Of a stretch of 64,000 bases of DNA, positions 17,801-26,992 are shown piece after piece. How positions within the stretch are numbered: position 1 is the first letter of the stretch; each line of letters starts with the position of its first letter. The position numbers were made by a program, and so were the translations under genes. Source of the DNA: Verrucomicrobiota bacterium (GTDB taxonomy: Bacteria; Verrucomicrobiota; Verrucomicrobiia; Opitutales; Seribacteraceae); the NCBI GenBank assembly GCA_028343845.1, contig JAOLZO010000006.1, forward strand, positions 1-64,000. Direction: 5' to 3'. The notes under the pieces were generated by a model. It worked only from the letters and a program-made list of their open reading frames with translations. It was not told the origin of the DNA and did not search any database.

Positions 17801-20800
17801 CCCAGCGTGTTGCAGTATAAGCCGGATGCCAATTTTACGGGGGCTGATTCCTTCGTTATCAACGTTTTTGACTCGGGGGATCCTAACGCTCAGGATTCGA
17901 TTACCATTCAAGTTGCGGTTTTGCCTCTAGACGATGCCCCCGCCTTCACAAGCGCGACCAAGGGAATTGCCGTGAGAGGGCATCAGTTTGAATACAATGC
18001 GACCGTATTTGATGCGGATGGCCAAGAGTCTCTGGTCATATCGGTTCTGAGCCCATTGCCCGACTGGGTGACTTTTGTGGATGATGGGAACGGAAGCGCC
18101 CGTTTTTACGGGACGCCGAGCGAATATGACGTCGGACAGAACCTCATTGTTCTGGAAGGTAGGGATTCTACCAATTTGTTTGCCCAGCAAACCTTCTTCC
18201 TGAAGGTAATCGGCGAGAATACGAACCCTACGATCACTCAAGGTGATAGCGTTAGCTTTTCCGCGGTGGAGGACACGACTTGGGTCGGGGACGGCTTGCT
18301 TACCGCATCCGATGCAGATGGGCAGGATTTGCAATGGTCTCTTAGCGGTCAACCAAGTCATGGCTCTGTTATTGCAGAAGGGTTGGGCGGAACGATTCAA
18401 CGCTTGGAGTATATCCCGGATGGGAACTATTCAGGACTCGATGCTTTTGTGGTCAGTGTAAGTGACGGGGTCGGTTCGAGCTCGGTGACAGTTACCTTGA
18501 ATGTTCAGAACGTTGATGACGCTCCGGTCTTTTCAGTCTTTCCTTCCAATTCCTCCATTGTGGACGGCAACCTTCTGAGCCTCCCGATCGTAGTTTATGA
18601 TGCGGATGGGTTGGGCGGGGCCACCTTAAGTGAAACGAGTCCGCTGTGGTTGTTGGTCGATTCGTCAAACCTGACTATCACCGGGAGCATCCCTTTTCAG
18701 GGAACTCCTGCCGTAGCCGACGAAGGAAATCATTCCGTCAGCCTTACGGTTACCGATTCCACCGGTTTGTCCGTGAGCGCCAGTTTGATCGTTACCGTCG
18801 AAGTGCACAATTACCCACCAAGCATCAACGCTGCCAGTTTCAGCGTTCAGATGACCGAGGATCTGGGTGGGACTTGGTCTGCACCCTCGCTTTCCGCCAC
18901 CGATTTGGAAACCAATGCCAGCCTGATGACATGGGGTATTGCCCAAGCTCCAGGCAGGGGTACGGCCGCTTTCGTTACGGCCAATGATCCGTCAAGCCTT
19001 ACCTATTTGCCTGATGGCAACTTTTCGGGAATGGATTCTTTCGTAATCTCGGTTACGGATGGTGGCGGAATACACTCTTCTGCTCCCAAAACCGCCACTG
19101 CAATCGTATCGGTGGAGGTGCTGCCCGTTAACGATGCGCCGGTCTTCACTTCCATACCCGCCACTGACTTGAATGACGGAACGTATTCTTGGAATGACGA
19201 ATCCGAATACGTCTACAAGGTCATATCCTACGATTCTGACTGGGACTGGCAAACACTCGAATTGAACGTCACCTCCGTTTTGCCAAATTGGCTGACCTTC
19301 GTTTCCGAGGGCAATGGAACGGGTACGCTCCGGGGGACCGGAGCGGTCAAGGACAAGGGGACTTATCAAATTCAATTTACGGCTACCGACTCATATGGAA
19401 CGACTGCGGAGCAGAACTTTTCACTTGTTTTGCGCATCGACAATTATCCACCCGTTTTCAAAAGTTCTTCTACAGGCAGTGAGATTACCGAACTAATCGT
19501 CTATTTGGATGAGGATTCAAAAGCTGGCGATGCCAGGGGCTGGCTTACCCCCGTGGATTACTTCGGGGAAGATCCTGATCCGCAACTCCAGAACCCGCTG
19601 AGGGATTTGAAATGGACATTAGGCTCTTCTCCCTTGAGCTTGGCTCAGGTTGAGGTCAATGGAACCGGGCTGCGCCCTCAGGGCTTCAGCTATGAGATTG
19701 CAAAGGATTTCTCTGGGAACGATCTGTTTCACCTCAAGGCATTCGATGGTCACAGGAGTGCTCTGTTGCCTGTCAGGATAGTAGTCCGCCCGGTTCCGGA
19801 CTCCCCGGTTTTCACTAAAGTTCCTCAACCCATCATCTATGGTAAGGTCGGAGCTCTGTTGCAAATTCCGTTGGAGACATCAGATCCTGACGGGGATAGC
19901 CGTAAGATCGAGGTGGTCGGATTGCCTCAAGGTGATGAGGGATTCTGGTTTGGCATTACCGATCTCAACGAGACCAGGGGGTCGGCCATTTTACAAGGCG
20001 TTCCCCCGAATGGCTTGCAAGGAAAGAGGTACCCGATTGCCTTGATTGCGACTGATTCTACAGGAAGATACGCTACTGCAAGCGCCTTGCTTATCATAGA
20101 TGGAGCGAATAGAACCCCCATCATTCAGGGGGGGGAGACCGTGCAGTTTGCTTTTGACGGATCCGGAAACGTCAAGGGCGTGGACTTGGCTTCCATAGTA
20201 GCGACCGATTTCGACGGCGATTCGTTACTATGGTCATTATCTCCCTTGTCCGAGCACAAGTATGGCGTGCCCAAGGTGAGCGGGGTAGGGGCTAGACCAA
20301 CCACGCTCACTTATCTTTCCTATGGTTCGAATACGGCAGATTCTTTCGTTATAAGGGTGTCGGACGGTTTGAGCTTCGATGAACTCAAGATTGTACCCCT
20401 AATCGTATCTTCGCACGAATCCATACAGGTGGATATGACCGAAGGTAACGTAATGGCATATGCCGGGGTCGAATACTCATCCTACTTCTCTCTCTCTCCA
20501 CTAAGCGACAGTACGATTATCGACGCCTCTCTTGATATCGCTCCTTCCTGGCTAAAGGTCAGCAAGGTTTCCCGTGATCTATTTCGATTGCACGGGATGG
20601 TGCCCAAGAGTACCCAAGGCAACTTTGACGTTCGTATCGTTTTCAGCGAGGGAGGGGTAGGCAAGGCGACGAAGAGCGTGACTCTGTCCGTTTCAAGCCT
20701 TTCATCGCCCACGGTTGCCCTTAAGGGAGAACGGTTTCTCAGGTTGAAAAAGGGGGCGTCTTTCGTTGATCCAGGCTATACGGCGACTGGGGCGGGAGGG

Positions 20801-23800
20801 CAGGATTTGTCCAGTTCGGTTATCACCCAAGGTCTGGTTGACCCGAATGCCCTCGGTCTTTTCGAACTCGTTTACAACGTTACCGACCCCATCGGTGGGG
20901 GAGGGGTTTCCGTAAAGAGGTTTGTCCAAGTAGTCGAGGGCAATGCCTCGGTGGTGGTCAAGACCCTTCACCCATTGACTCCGGGAGAAGCGCTTGGCGT
21001 ACTTCCCTCATCGGAGAATACCTTGATTTGGGGGAAAGGAAAAAATGGAACTCAAATCTCCGGCCCTACCAACTCGGTCTCTTTCGTTTCCAGCATTAAC
21101 GAAATGGGCCATTCCATTCGGGCCGAGTTTTTCGAATCCCTTTCCGGTCAGGACGTATCGATTGATGATTGCATTACGACTGCAGATGGAAATTTCCTTC
21201 TGGTTGGCAGATACAAGGGGAATTTGTTGTTTCGCGAATATCAGTTTCTGGCCAAAGGCGAACAAAATCTCTTCATCGTCAAGCTTGATCCGGATTTTAA
21301 TCTGCTTTGGTCCAAGACCCTCTACGGTACAAGTGAAATCGGTTCCCTCAGACTTAGTCAGCTCAAGGACGGATCCCTTCTTTTGGGGGGAGGCTTTGCG
21401 GGGTCACTTACTACGGAGATAGGAACCTACGTTTCAGTCGCCAAAAAAGACCTTTTTCTCTCTCGACTCGATCAGGGTACGGGGGGTTTTATATGGATGA
21501 AGAGGTTTGGGGGGGCCGGTGATGATTCCGTAACGGCGTTGGAAGCCAAGGACGATCTGATTTATCTTGCAGGTAACGTTATCAAAACTGGGTTCGAGCA
21601 GTATTCCTTTCTGTTCGAAATGGATGGAGATGGTTCGATTCAAAGCTCCCTCGCCTTAAAGGGGCTCTTTCAAAATAACGTCAAGGACTTGGCTGTGGGC
21701 GGTGAGAAAATCTATCTTTTGGGGAGTTTCGCGAGCCAACTGAAATTATCGAACGAAAGCCTGACTTCGATGAATAACTCATCCTTTGTTCTCGCTCTCA
21801 AGAAAGGTTTGACGGAGGATTGGGCCGTTGCTTTTTCGGATCAAAGCGAGCCGGTTGGAATAGAGACGGATGCTTTCGGTTACCCTGTTATCCTTAATCG
21901 TTTTTCCGGGAGTTTTGCGATGGATGAAGCCTCGCTCAATCTTTCGTCTCAAGGTTCTGGAGACTTGGTCGTTACGAAACTTGGCAAGGACGGAGGAGAC
22001 CTCGTTTGGCATAAGCAAGTGGGCGGGGCGGGAGATGAAAACTCAACTGCTTTCAAAACCGATCGACATGGACGAATCTTCACCCTCATAAGCACGGATC
22101 AAACATTCCTTCTTGATGGGCTGAGTACAAATGGAGCCAACCTTCTCCTTGCCACCATCGAGTCGAGGGACAAGCCGTCTTTCCCGAACCCTCTTTCGTT
22201 GAGTCTGAGCAAAGGGAACGGTTTCCATACCGAGATCAATGCAACGATTCCAAACGGATTTGCCAGTATGGAGTTGTTGAATGCCCCTTCCTGGGTCTTT
22301 TTGAAAGACGATGGCAATGGTACCGGTTTGATTGGGGGAGTCGTTTCTACGGATGCAAATGAATCATCTGAGTTTAAGGTCAGGGTCATTGATCCGGATG
22401 GAGCCTATGCGGACTTGAACGTTAGCTGTTCGATTTCCGATCTGAATCAATCGGAAGCTCGTACCGATCAATTTCCAAGTTTTTCGTCGTCTCTTGATTT
22501 GGGTGCGAACGTCATCGTTTCCGAGGTATTCCCCTCAAGCGGAATGAAATACGTGATATCTGGAAAATTTAAGGGTTCCCTCCAAGTGGGCAGTTTGAAG
22601 GCAGAGGCGAATTCAGGCTACGACGGATTTGCCATGCAGGTTAATTCGACTGGTACCGCCGAGTCGCTTCTTCACATGGTATCGGATGGTGATTTGGACT
22701 TGGCTGGCACGGTGACGGATGAGGATGGAAATATCCATCTGATCGGTTCTTTTTCAGGAAAGCTTTCAGTCGGCTTTTTGGATATAGTTAGCTCAGGGGG
22801 GCGGGATCTTTTCATCCTAAGCTGGAGCAAGGACGGGGATTTGCTTAATCTGCAAGGAATCGGTGGAGCAGGGAACGAGATTGCAACTTCCGCAACCTGT
22901 TCGGGCCAATCCCTCATCTTGGGAGGATATTTTAACGATTCATTCGATTACGGAACTTCCCAACAGGCTTCGGGCGGAGGATCCGACGGTTTTATCATGT
23001 CGATCTCAGTCTTCAGTTTCTCCCAAGTCAATTGGTTCATGCCCTTGGTTTCTACATCAGATGCGTTCGTTCGCGATGTGGACGTCGGTTCGGACGGTTC
23101 GGTCTTTTTTGTCGGTAGTTTTGCCGGAAACGCTTCTCTCGGAGGTATCCAAGTGGTTTCCCAAGGCTTGTCCGATGGAATTGTCGGTAAGTTGGCTAGC
23201 GATGGCCAAGTCAATTACCTCAAGTCGGGCGGGGGGAAGGGAAAGGACGAAGTTGGTTTCGTAACGGCAGCTTCCGGGTCCAATCTGATTGTCGGAGGAA
23301 CCTTTGCGGAAAAACTCGAGTGGGACAGTCAACGTGTGACTACTAAGGGAGGCAAAGATACCTTCCTCGCTACTTTTTCCGCATCGGGCAATTGTCTTTC
23401 TCTGGTTCATTTAGGAGGTAATGGGAGCGAGGATATAAAGGATCTCATGGGCACCGGTAACAACATCGTGGTTTTAGGGACTTTCAATGGAACCGTTCAA
23501 GTAGGAACGAATACCTTTGATTCAAAGGGTGAAGTAGATTCCTACCTCGCTTTTTATGATCCGAGTCTGAAGACTTGTCATCAATCAGTCCATTTCGGGG
23601 GAACGAGGAATGACTTGCTGAATGCCGCCTCCAGCGCAGTCGAAGGACACTTTGTTTTGGCTGGTCTTTCGGATCGGAGACTTGGGCAGAATCTGGAATC
23701 AAGCCTTGTGGATCCCAGTGCGAGTTCAGCGTCTTTCCTTTCTTTTTATGGACCGGTCGACTTTTCTCCAAGAGTGTGGCCAGCTCCGCCTCCTTCGGTT

Positions 23801-24667
23801 GGAGAATCCTCGTTCTTCGAATACCGTTTTAATTCAGGTCCTTGGCCCAGTGGGGCAAGCTTGGCCTTTTCGGTCCAGAGCCTTCCGTCTTGGGCAAACG
23901 CGAGCCTTGACCAAGACGGGTCTGGAGTGATCTGGGGCATGGCGCCTGCCTCATCAGCGGGGCATCAAAATGCCTTTTCCGTAGATTGCTTGATCAAGTC
24001 CGAGCGCTATGGTGAAAAAAGTATTTCATTCACCACCTCGATCGTCCCGAATGCGGAGATTTTCAAACTGGTTTCTGATTCTACAAGCGATTCGGTTACG
24101 CAATTCCAGAAATATTCGTTTATCGTGAACGTTTTGGGGGATAACCCGGGAGACGTTCTTGTTTTTCCGGAAACCTTGCCTTCATGGATGACGGGAACAC
24201 GACTGGATGATACCAGGTTTCTTCTTGAGGGAACCCCCGTGAGCGGTAATTCCGGGACGAGTCCGGTCAAGTTGCGAGCGAGCAATGCGAGCTATGAAGA
24301 AAGTTTTGAAGTAGACGTAAAAGTCCAGTCCACGCTCCAAAACTCTTCGGTCGGAACCGAGTATGGCAATTGGAAGGAAAGCTGGTTCGGACTCTCGATC
24401 TCTTTTGACAATTCATGGTCCTATCACAGTGCTCTGGGATGGATCTACGTAGAATCGAGCAAGGAGGGCGACGCCATTTGGTTCTGGAATGAAAAGTGGG
24501 GATGGTTATGGACCGATCAAGGTCATTGGGACTCCTCAAAAGGGGAGGGCTTTCTCTATTCCTACCAGACTGGGAACTGGCTTTATTTCAAAAAAGGAAT
24601 TGGAGGTGGGGCTAACCTCGTATTTCTTTATGAAACCAGCAAATGGGACTATTACGAAAGTCAGTGA
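14810..24667 (+). CDS. Giant exported protein: FG-GAP propeller, cadherin/Ig-like repeats, Trp-rich C-terminus
   Basis: 3285-aa predicted surface or secreted protein. Residues 16-40 are a signal peptide ending near GNAQT, and AGGA precedes ATG 14810. Residues about 160-520 hold seven repeats with the (D)xFG...VGAP pattern (a seven-bladed FG-GAP propeller). Residues about 540-1880 hold tandem cadherin-like repeats marked by PDANFSG-type motifs, alternating with Ig-like repeats of the LPxWL...GTP kind. Residues about 1968-2045 look like a bacterial Ig/DUF5011 domain (FVDPGYTATG). Two runs of GGAGDDxV-type repeats (about 2110-2490 and 2560-2980) look like further propellers. The last 105 residues are Trp/Tyr-rich and could be an anchoring module. 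An adhesive role is likely, but nothing shows a ligand. Confidence 0.9.
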   Translation: MDMSEHPSPYALPQLRMCYRQLILLTVSLSMGFSIVGNAQTFTGQTLHSYSLEWNGSAYQVSGYPGQSFPPLSLYENHYYVLENNSTIGTLLSVGENNQSSYGKPDVWNNGAHGNEEYLLIAPDVNSSRTLHYFNPDQNGSTGQLNVLPYDSHLLHPDLSLDDSRFGHAVQINDWNQTIVGAPGQGTLDGAVYLFNRESNGSQTQLQMMMPSVVDGQFGASVEANGDFLGVGAPDESGFQGKAYLYMRESNGSYALWETHAPPSPQAGDSFGWAMAMDTSSMVVASLQRQNGGSGQVSHYSKNPDNTWSFVSSFSSDDNQSGDEFGHDLDLSGNYLIVGAPMADADGNNSGSAYIFELNGSSWSQVSKLQPTGLSIDDKFGYSVALSGNLAFVGAVNGDSNVSNTGCVYVFEKTQSGWTEISKINPPSLTADQLFASNLEVNDDLLMVGAPQQGEDGFGYIYRADANASFWTLISALDCKAAASSSKNLTFLALKDGMAVIGSPGDSTQQSFGGGVLVFYNDAWNSLALPQLHPVIDGNSTPLVHFTEVEVSNHSYTYDFNGSHPFSNSLTWTIDDANFSSGQSSPTIDSTTGVFTYRPDANFSGLHSFTISLHEGNLSDSVQFSVFVDGTPDSPVFSNPGEFILPNAMEGDDYNQSISLFDADGDALSLTLSGGAPPANFAIVGTNLTFAPPIGAAGGLPSQAYTFQLTVSDGSLSSVQTFQLTVLARNEPPYIWVDGNSSVTDLNVTIPEDSNATTWFSVLPTLDYNDSDGHTIELNASVSPAHGTLTLDINAVGNQSVLYLPDADFNGTDTFTIRLNDVVGTMNKYDELTFYVTVTPVNDPPVITSVPPSQFAPEGVLFAYELNVSDPDQGDSFTVVYSNLPTWLSFNPGSLTVSGTPSWQDYEESGPRLILIEVTDQAGAKGSQGFLLEVVPTNYPPSIVQGSSITIQVNEDSDFTDISVSATDQDETVGQLSWVLGTAPANGTANVSGNGTVPSVLQYKPDANFTGADSFVINVFDSGDPNAQDSITIQVAVLPLDDAPAFTSATKGIAVRGHQFEYNATVFDADGQESLVISVLSPLPDWVTFVDDGNGSARFYGTPSEYDVGQNLIVLEGRDSTNLFAQQTFFLKVIGENTNPTITQGDSVSFSAVEDTTWVGDGLLTASDADGQDLQWSLSGQPSHGSVIAEGLGGTIQRLEYIPDGNYSGLDAFVVSVSDGVGSSSVTVTLNVQNVDDAPVFSVFPSNSSIVDGNLLSLPIVVYDADGLGGATLSETSPLWLLVDSSNLTITGSIPFQGTPAVADEGNHSVSLTVTDSTGLSVSASLIVTVEVHNYPPSINAASFSVQMTEDLGGTWSAPSLSATDLETNASLMTWGIAQAPGRGTAAFVTANDPSSLTYLPDGNFSGMDSFVISVTDGGGIHSSAPKTATAIVSVEVLPVNDAPVFTSIPATDLNDGTYSWNDESEYVYKVISYDSDWDWQTLELNVTSVLPNWLTFVSEGNGTGTLRGTGAVKDKGTYQIQFTATDSYGTTAEQNFSLVLRIDNYPPVFKSSSTGSEITELIVYLDEDSKAGDARGWLTPVDYFGEDPDPQLQNPLRDLKWTLGSSPLSLAQVEVNGTGLRPQGFSYEIAKDFSGNDLFHLKAFDGHRSALLPVRIVVRPVPDSPVFTKVPQPIIYGKVGALLQIPLETSDPDGDSRKIEVVGLPQGDEGFWFGITDLNETRGSAILQGVPPNGLQGKRYPIALIATDSTGRYATASALLIIDGANRTPIIQGGETVQFAFDGSGNVKGVDLASIVATDFDGDSLLWSLSPLSEHKYGVPKVSGVGARPTTLTYLSYGSNTADSFVIRVSDGLSFDELKIVPLIVSSHESIQVDMTEGNVMAYAGVEYSSYFSLSPLSDSTIIDASLDIAPSWLKVSKVSRDLFRLHGMVPKSTQGNFDVRIVFSEGGVGKATKSVTLSVSSLSSPTVALKGERFLRLKKGASFVDPGYTATGAGGQDLSSSVITQGLVDPNALGLFELVYNVTDPIGGGGVSVKRFVQVVEGNASVVVKTLHPLTPGEALGVLPSSENTLIWGKGKNGTQISGPTNSVSFVSSINEMGHSIRAEFFESLSGQDVSIDDCITTADGNFLLVGRYKGNLLFREYQFLAKGEQNLFIVKLDPDFNLLWSKTLYGTSEIGSLRLSQLKDGSLLLGGGFAGSLTTEIGTYVSVAKKDLFLSRLDQGTGGFIWMKRFGGAGDDSVTALEAKDDLIYLAGNVIKTGFEQYSFLFEMDGDGSIQSSLALKGLFQNNVKDLAVGGEKIYLLGSFASQLKLSNESLTSMNNSSFVLALKKGLTEDWAVAFSDQSEPVGIETDAFGYPVILNRFSGSFAMDEASLNLSSQGSGDLVVTKLGKDGGDLVWHKQVGGAGDENSTAFKTDRHGRIFTLISTDQTFLLDGLSTNGANLLLATIESRDKPSFPNPLSLSLSKGNGFHTEINATIPNGFASMELLNAPSWVFLKDDGNGTGLIGGVVSTDANESSEFKVRVIDPDGAYADLNVSCSISDLNQSEARTDQFPSFSSSLDLGANVIVSEVFPSSGMKYVISGKFKGSLQVGSLKAEANSGYDGFAMQVNSTGTAESLLHMVSDGDLDLAGTVTDEDGNIHLIGSFSGKLSVGFLDIVSSGGRDLFILSWSKDGDLLNLQGIGGAGNEIATSATCSGQSLILGGYFNDSFDYGTSQQASGGGSDGFIMSISVFSFSQVNWFMPLVSTSDAFVRDVDVGSDGSVFFVGSFAGNASLGGIQVVSQGLSDGIVGKLASDGQVNYLKSGGGKGKDEVGFVTAASGSNLIVGGTFAEKLEWDSQRVTTKGGKDTFLATFSASGNCLSLVHLGGNGSEDIKDLMGTGNNIVVLGTFNGTVQVGTNTFDSKGEVDSYLAFYDPSLKTCHQSVHFGGTRNDLLNAASSAVEGHFVLAGLSDRRLGQNLESSLVDPSASSASFLSFYGPVDFSPRVWPAPPPSVGESSFFEYRFNSGPWPSGASLAFSVQSLPSWANASLDQDGSGVIWGMAPASSAGHQNAFSVDCLIKSERYGEKSISFTTSIVPNAEIFKLVSDSTSDSVTQFQKYSFIVNVLGDNPGDVLVFPETLPSWMTGTRLDDTRFLLEGTPVSGNSGTSPVKLRASNASYEESFEVDVKVQSTLQNSSVGTEYGNWKESWFGLSISFDNSWSYHSALGWIYVESSKEGDAIWFWNEKWGWLWTDQGHWDSSKGEGFLYSYQTGNWLYFKKGIGGGANLVFLYETSKWDYYESQ
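15290..16370 (+). repeat. Seven FG-GAP propeller repeats in the giant protein
   Basis: Seven protein-level repeats of about 50-55 residues begin near residues 163, 215, 268, 322, 377, 430 and 484. Their markers include SRFGHAV, GQFGASV, DSFGWAM, DEFGHDL, DKFGYSV and, for blade six, DQLFASN. Each is followed by a VGAP-like strand; blade seven keeps only VIGSPGD. Seven copies fit one closed integrin-alpha-like propeller. Confidence 0.75.
16440..20450 (+). repeat. Tandem cadherin/Ig-like repeats in the giant protein
   Basis: At least five clear repeat ends share Y-x-PD-(A/G)-(N/D)-(F/Y): YRPDANFSG, YLPDADFNG, YKPDANFTG, YIPDGNYSG and YLPDGNFSG. Two weaker ones follow (YEIAKDFSG and the TYLSYGSN region). 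Between them lie Ig-like units with NYPP or NxPP joints and LPTWL/LPDWV/LPNWL...GTP motifs. The spacing is about 100 residues per unit. Confidence 0.75.
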
Positions 24668-24716
24668 GCGGTATTACTGCCCGTGAAAGAGGGACTTTGG
24701 GGAGACGTTTCTTTTC

Positions 24717-26636
24717 TTAAGCGATCAAGGGAGCCTCGAAATCTGATTCCAATTTCAGAAATTTCTCTATTTGAGCAAAGATTTGTTCGTCCCCCAGTTG
24801 ATGGGCCTCTCTCAAGCCTGATACCGAGCTTCCGTGTTCGATAAACCGGTCAGGCCAACCAAATCTTCGAACGGGCAAAGCAATGCCTTCCTCCTGCAGA
24901 TGCTCGAGAACGGCTGAGCCGAAACCACCTGCGAGAACGTTGTCTTCCAACGTTATTATGCTTCCGTGGCTTCGGGCGTGTGAAAGGAGCAAGGCTTTGT
25001 CCAGAGGCTTGACGAACCGGGCGTTCGTGACCGAGCAACTGATTCCGTGCTTGGCGGAAAGCTTGTCGGCCAGCTCTTCGGCAACGCGAACGAAATCCCC
25101 AAGTGCCCAAATCGAGCAGTCCGAACCTTCCCTCAGAACCTCGGCTTCGCCTATGGGCAACGGGGTGGGCGTCTCCTTACGCTCGATCCCTCGTCCGGCG
25201 CCTCGAGGATAGCGCACGAAGGCGGGCTGACCGCTTTCGATACCGGTGGACATCATGTCCTGTAGCTCATCTTCGTCCTTAGGTTGCATGACGATTGCAT
25301 TGGGTATCAGCCTCAAGTAGGAGAAATCGAAAACTCCGTGGTGAGTCGGCCCGTCGTTAGGAGATAGACCAGCCCGATCCAGGCAAAACGTCACGGGTAG
25401 GTTTTGGAGGCATACGTCGTGAATGAGTTGGTCGAAGGCTCGTTGCAGGAAAGTTGAATAGATCGCGCAGACCGGAATCATGTTTCGGGTGGCCATGCCT
25501 GCAGCCATCAGCACCGCATGCTCTTCCGCAATTCCTACGTCGAAGAAACGGTCGGGAATCTCCTTTTGCAGGAAGTCCAAACCTGTCCCGCTTGGCATGG
25601 CTGCAGTGATTCCGACGATCTTTTCATTTTTACGGGCCATCTTGGCAAGGCATTCTCCGAAAACGTCCTGGTATTTGGGAGGAGATCCCGGTTTGCTCGA
25701 CGGAGCCGCTCCGGTCTTGATGTCAAAAGGACCGGATCCATGCCATTTTTCCGGTTCCTCCAAGGCAACGGGAAAACCCTTGCCCTTTTTGGTCAAGAGA
25801 TGAAGTACGATGGGCTCGTCGGAAGTTTTTGCGAACTCAAGAAAGCTAACCATTCTTTTGACGTCGTGCCCGTCAATCGGACCGACATAGCGAATACCCA
25901 ATTTCTCAAAGATACTCGAAGGGGCAAGCAGTTCCTTGGTGTCTCTTTTCGCCTTGGAAATGAATTTGATCAAGGTCTCTCCTCCGGGGATTTTCGAGAG
26001 AAGATTGCCCGCGTCCTTGTGTATGCGACTATATACGGGATTGGTAATGAGTTCGTTGAAATATTTCGAAAACGCTCCCACGTTTTTTGCGATCGACCAT
26101 TCGTTATCGTTGAGAATCAGAATGAACTTCTTGGTCGAGCAAGCAATGTTGTTCAGTGCCTCGAGGGTGATGCCGCAGGTAAAGGCAGCATCCCCGGCAA
26201 TGGCAACTACGTGATCTTCCCCTCCTTTGATATCCCGGGCCATACACATTCCAAGGGCTGCCGACAGAGCCGTTCCCGCATGTCCTGCCCCAAATGCGTC
26301 ATGCGGACTTTCGTCCCTGGATAAGAAACCGCTCAGACCGCCGCTTTGCCTGATCTTTTCGAAGCGCTCGTCGTTGCGTCCGGTCAGAAGTTTGTGCACG
26401 TATCCCTGGTGGGACACATCCCATACAAAGGAGTCCTTTGGGGTTTCGAAAGCGAGGTGCAAGGCAACGCTTAGCTCAACCACTCCGAGGTTAGGGCCGA
26501 CATGCCCGCCGTTTTCGGACGTAGTCTCTATGATCCGTTGACGGATTTCTTGGCAAAGGCTCTCGATTTCCTCTTCATCGAGGCCTTTCAAGTCCTCTGG
26601 TTTCGAAATAGTGGGAAGTATCTCTCTTTTGCTCAT
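24717..26636 (-). CDS. dxs: 1-deoxy-D-xylulose-5-phosphate synthase
   Basis: Thiamine-diphosphate enzyme that condenses pyruvate and glyceraldehyde 3-phosphate, the first step of the MEP isoprenoid pathway. Family landmarks are GGHVGPNLGVVELSVALH near the N-terminus, WDVSHQGYVHKLLTGR, the TPP site, YVGPIDGHD, GIAEEHAVLMAAGMA with the catalytic Glu, and DRAGLSPNDGPTHHG. The TPP motif reads GDAAFTCG instead of the usual GDGA(x)T(x)G, but the Asp and the downstream Asn (ILNDNEWSI) are kept. Length (639 aa) is normal. The start lies 1 bp after the xseB stop, as in many bacteria, implying one operon. Confidence 0.97.
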   Translation of the reverse strand: MSKREILPTISKPEDLKGLDEEEIESLCQEIRQRIIETTSENGGHVGPNLGVVELSVALHLAFETPKDSFVWDVSHQGYVHKLLTGRNDERFEKIRQSGGLSGFLSRDESPHDAFGAGHAGTALSAALGMCMARDIKGGEDHVVAIAGDAAFTCGITLEALNNIACSTKKFILILNDNEWSIAKNVGAFSKYFNELITNPVYSRIHKDAGNLLSKIPGGETLIKFISKAKRDTKELLAPSSIFEKLGIRYVGPIDGHDVKRMVSFLEFAKTSDEPIVLHLLTKKGKGFPVALEEPEKWHGSGPFDIKTGAAPSSKPGSPPKYQDVFGECLAKMARKNEKIVGITAAMPSGTGLDFLQKEIPDRFFDVGIAEEHAVLMAAGMATRNMIPVCAIYSTFLQRAFDQLIHDVCLQNLPVTFCLDRAGLSPNDGPTHHGVFDFSYLRLIPNAIVMQPKDEDELQDMMSTGIESGQPAFVRYPRGAGRGIERKETPTPLPIGEAEVLREGSDCSIWALGDFVRVAEELADKLSAKHGISCSVTNARFVKPLDKALLLSHARSHGSIITLEDNVLAGGFGSAVLEHLQEEGIALPVRRFGWPDRFIEHGSSVSGLREAHQLGDEQIFAQIEKFLKLESDFEAPLIA

Positions 26637-26637
26637 C

Positions 26638-26892
26638 TTATTCGTTCGAGGAATCGGCCGCCGATAGGTTGCCGCCTTGATCCGTCACTTCCTTGACCTT
26701 TACTTCAGCCAATTCGATTTTCGAACGGCACAATTTCAGAAGGTTTACACCGGATTGATAGTTTTTGACCAATGACTCCAAAGGGCTGTCTCCGGATTCC
26801 ATACGGTGTATGATTGCCTCAAGTCGGGAGAGAGCCTCCTCAAAGGATAGATCCGGATCTAACTCGATCCCATCATTTTCTTCATCTGCCAT
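26638..26892 (-). CDS. xseB: Exodeoxyribonuclease VII small subunit
   Basis: 84-aa small subunit of exonuclease VII, which degrades single-stranded DNA together with XseA. The family pattern LSFEEALSRLEAIIHRMESGDSPLESLVKNY is present (FEEAL...LE.IV..LE.G...LE), followed by a helical coiled-coil region. Its stop is 1 bp from the dxs start; xseA itself is not in this window. The 88-bp gap to the divergent M48 gene must hold promoters for both directions. Confidence 0.92.
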   Translation of the reverse strand: MADEENDGIELDPDLSFEEALSRLEAIIHRMESGDSPLESLVKNYQSGVNLLKLCRSKIELAEVKVKEVTDQGGNLSAADSSNE

Positions 26893-26992
26893 GATCTCAT
26901 ACTAATTTCAATCGAATGTTCCGCAACACCGTAAATCGGGATCTTATGCAAGAAAGTCGACAACTTATGACCCTTCCTTTATGAAGGTGGCA

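Noticed and set aside
25518-26324. 268-codon plus-strand frame opposite dxs
   Set aside because: dxs is unmistakable and this frame has no ribosome-binding site or motif; it is an antisense shadow.
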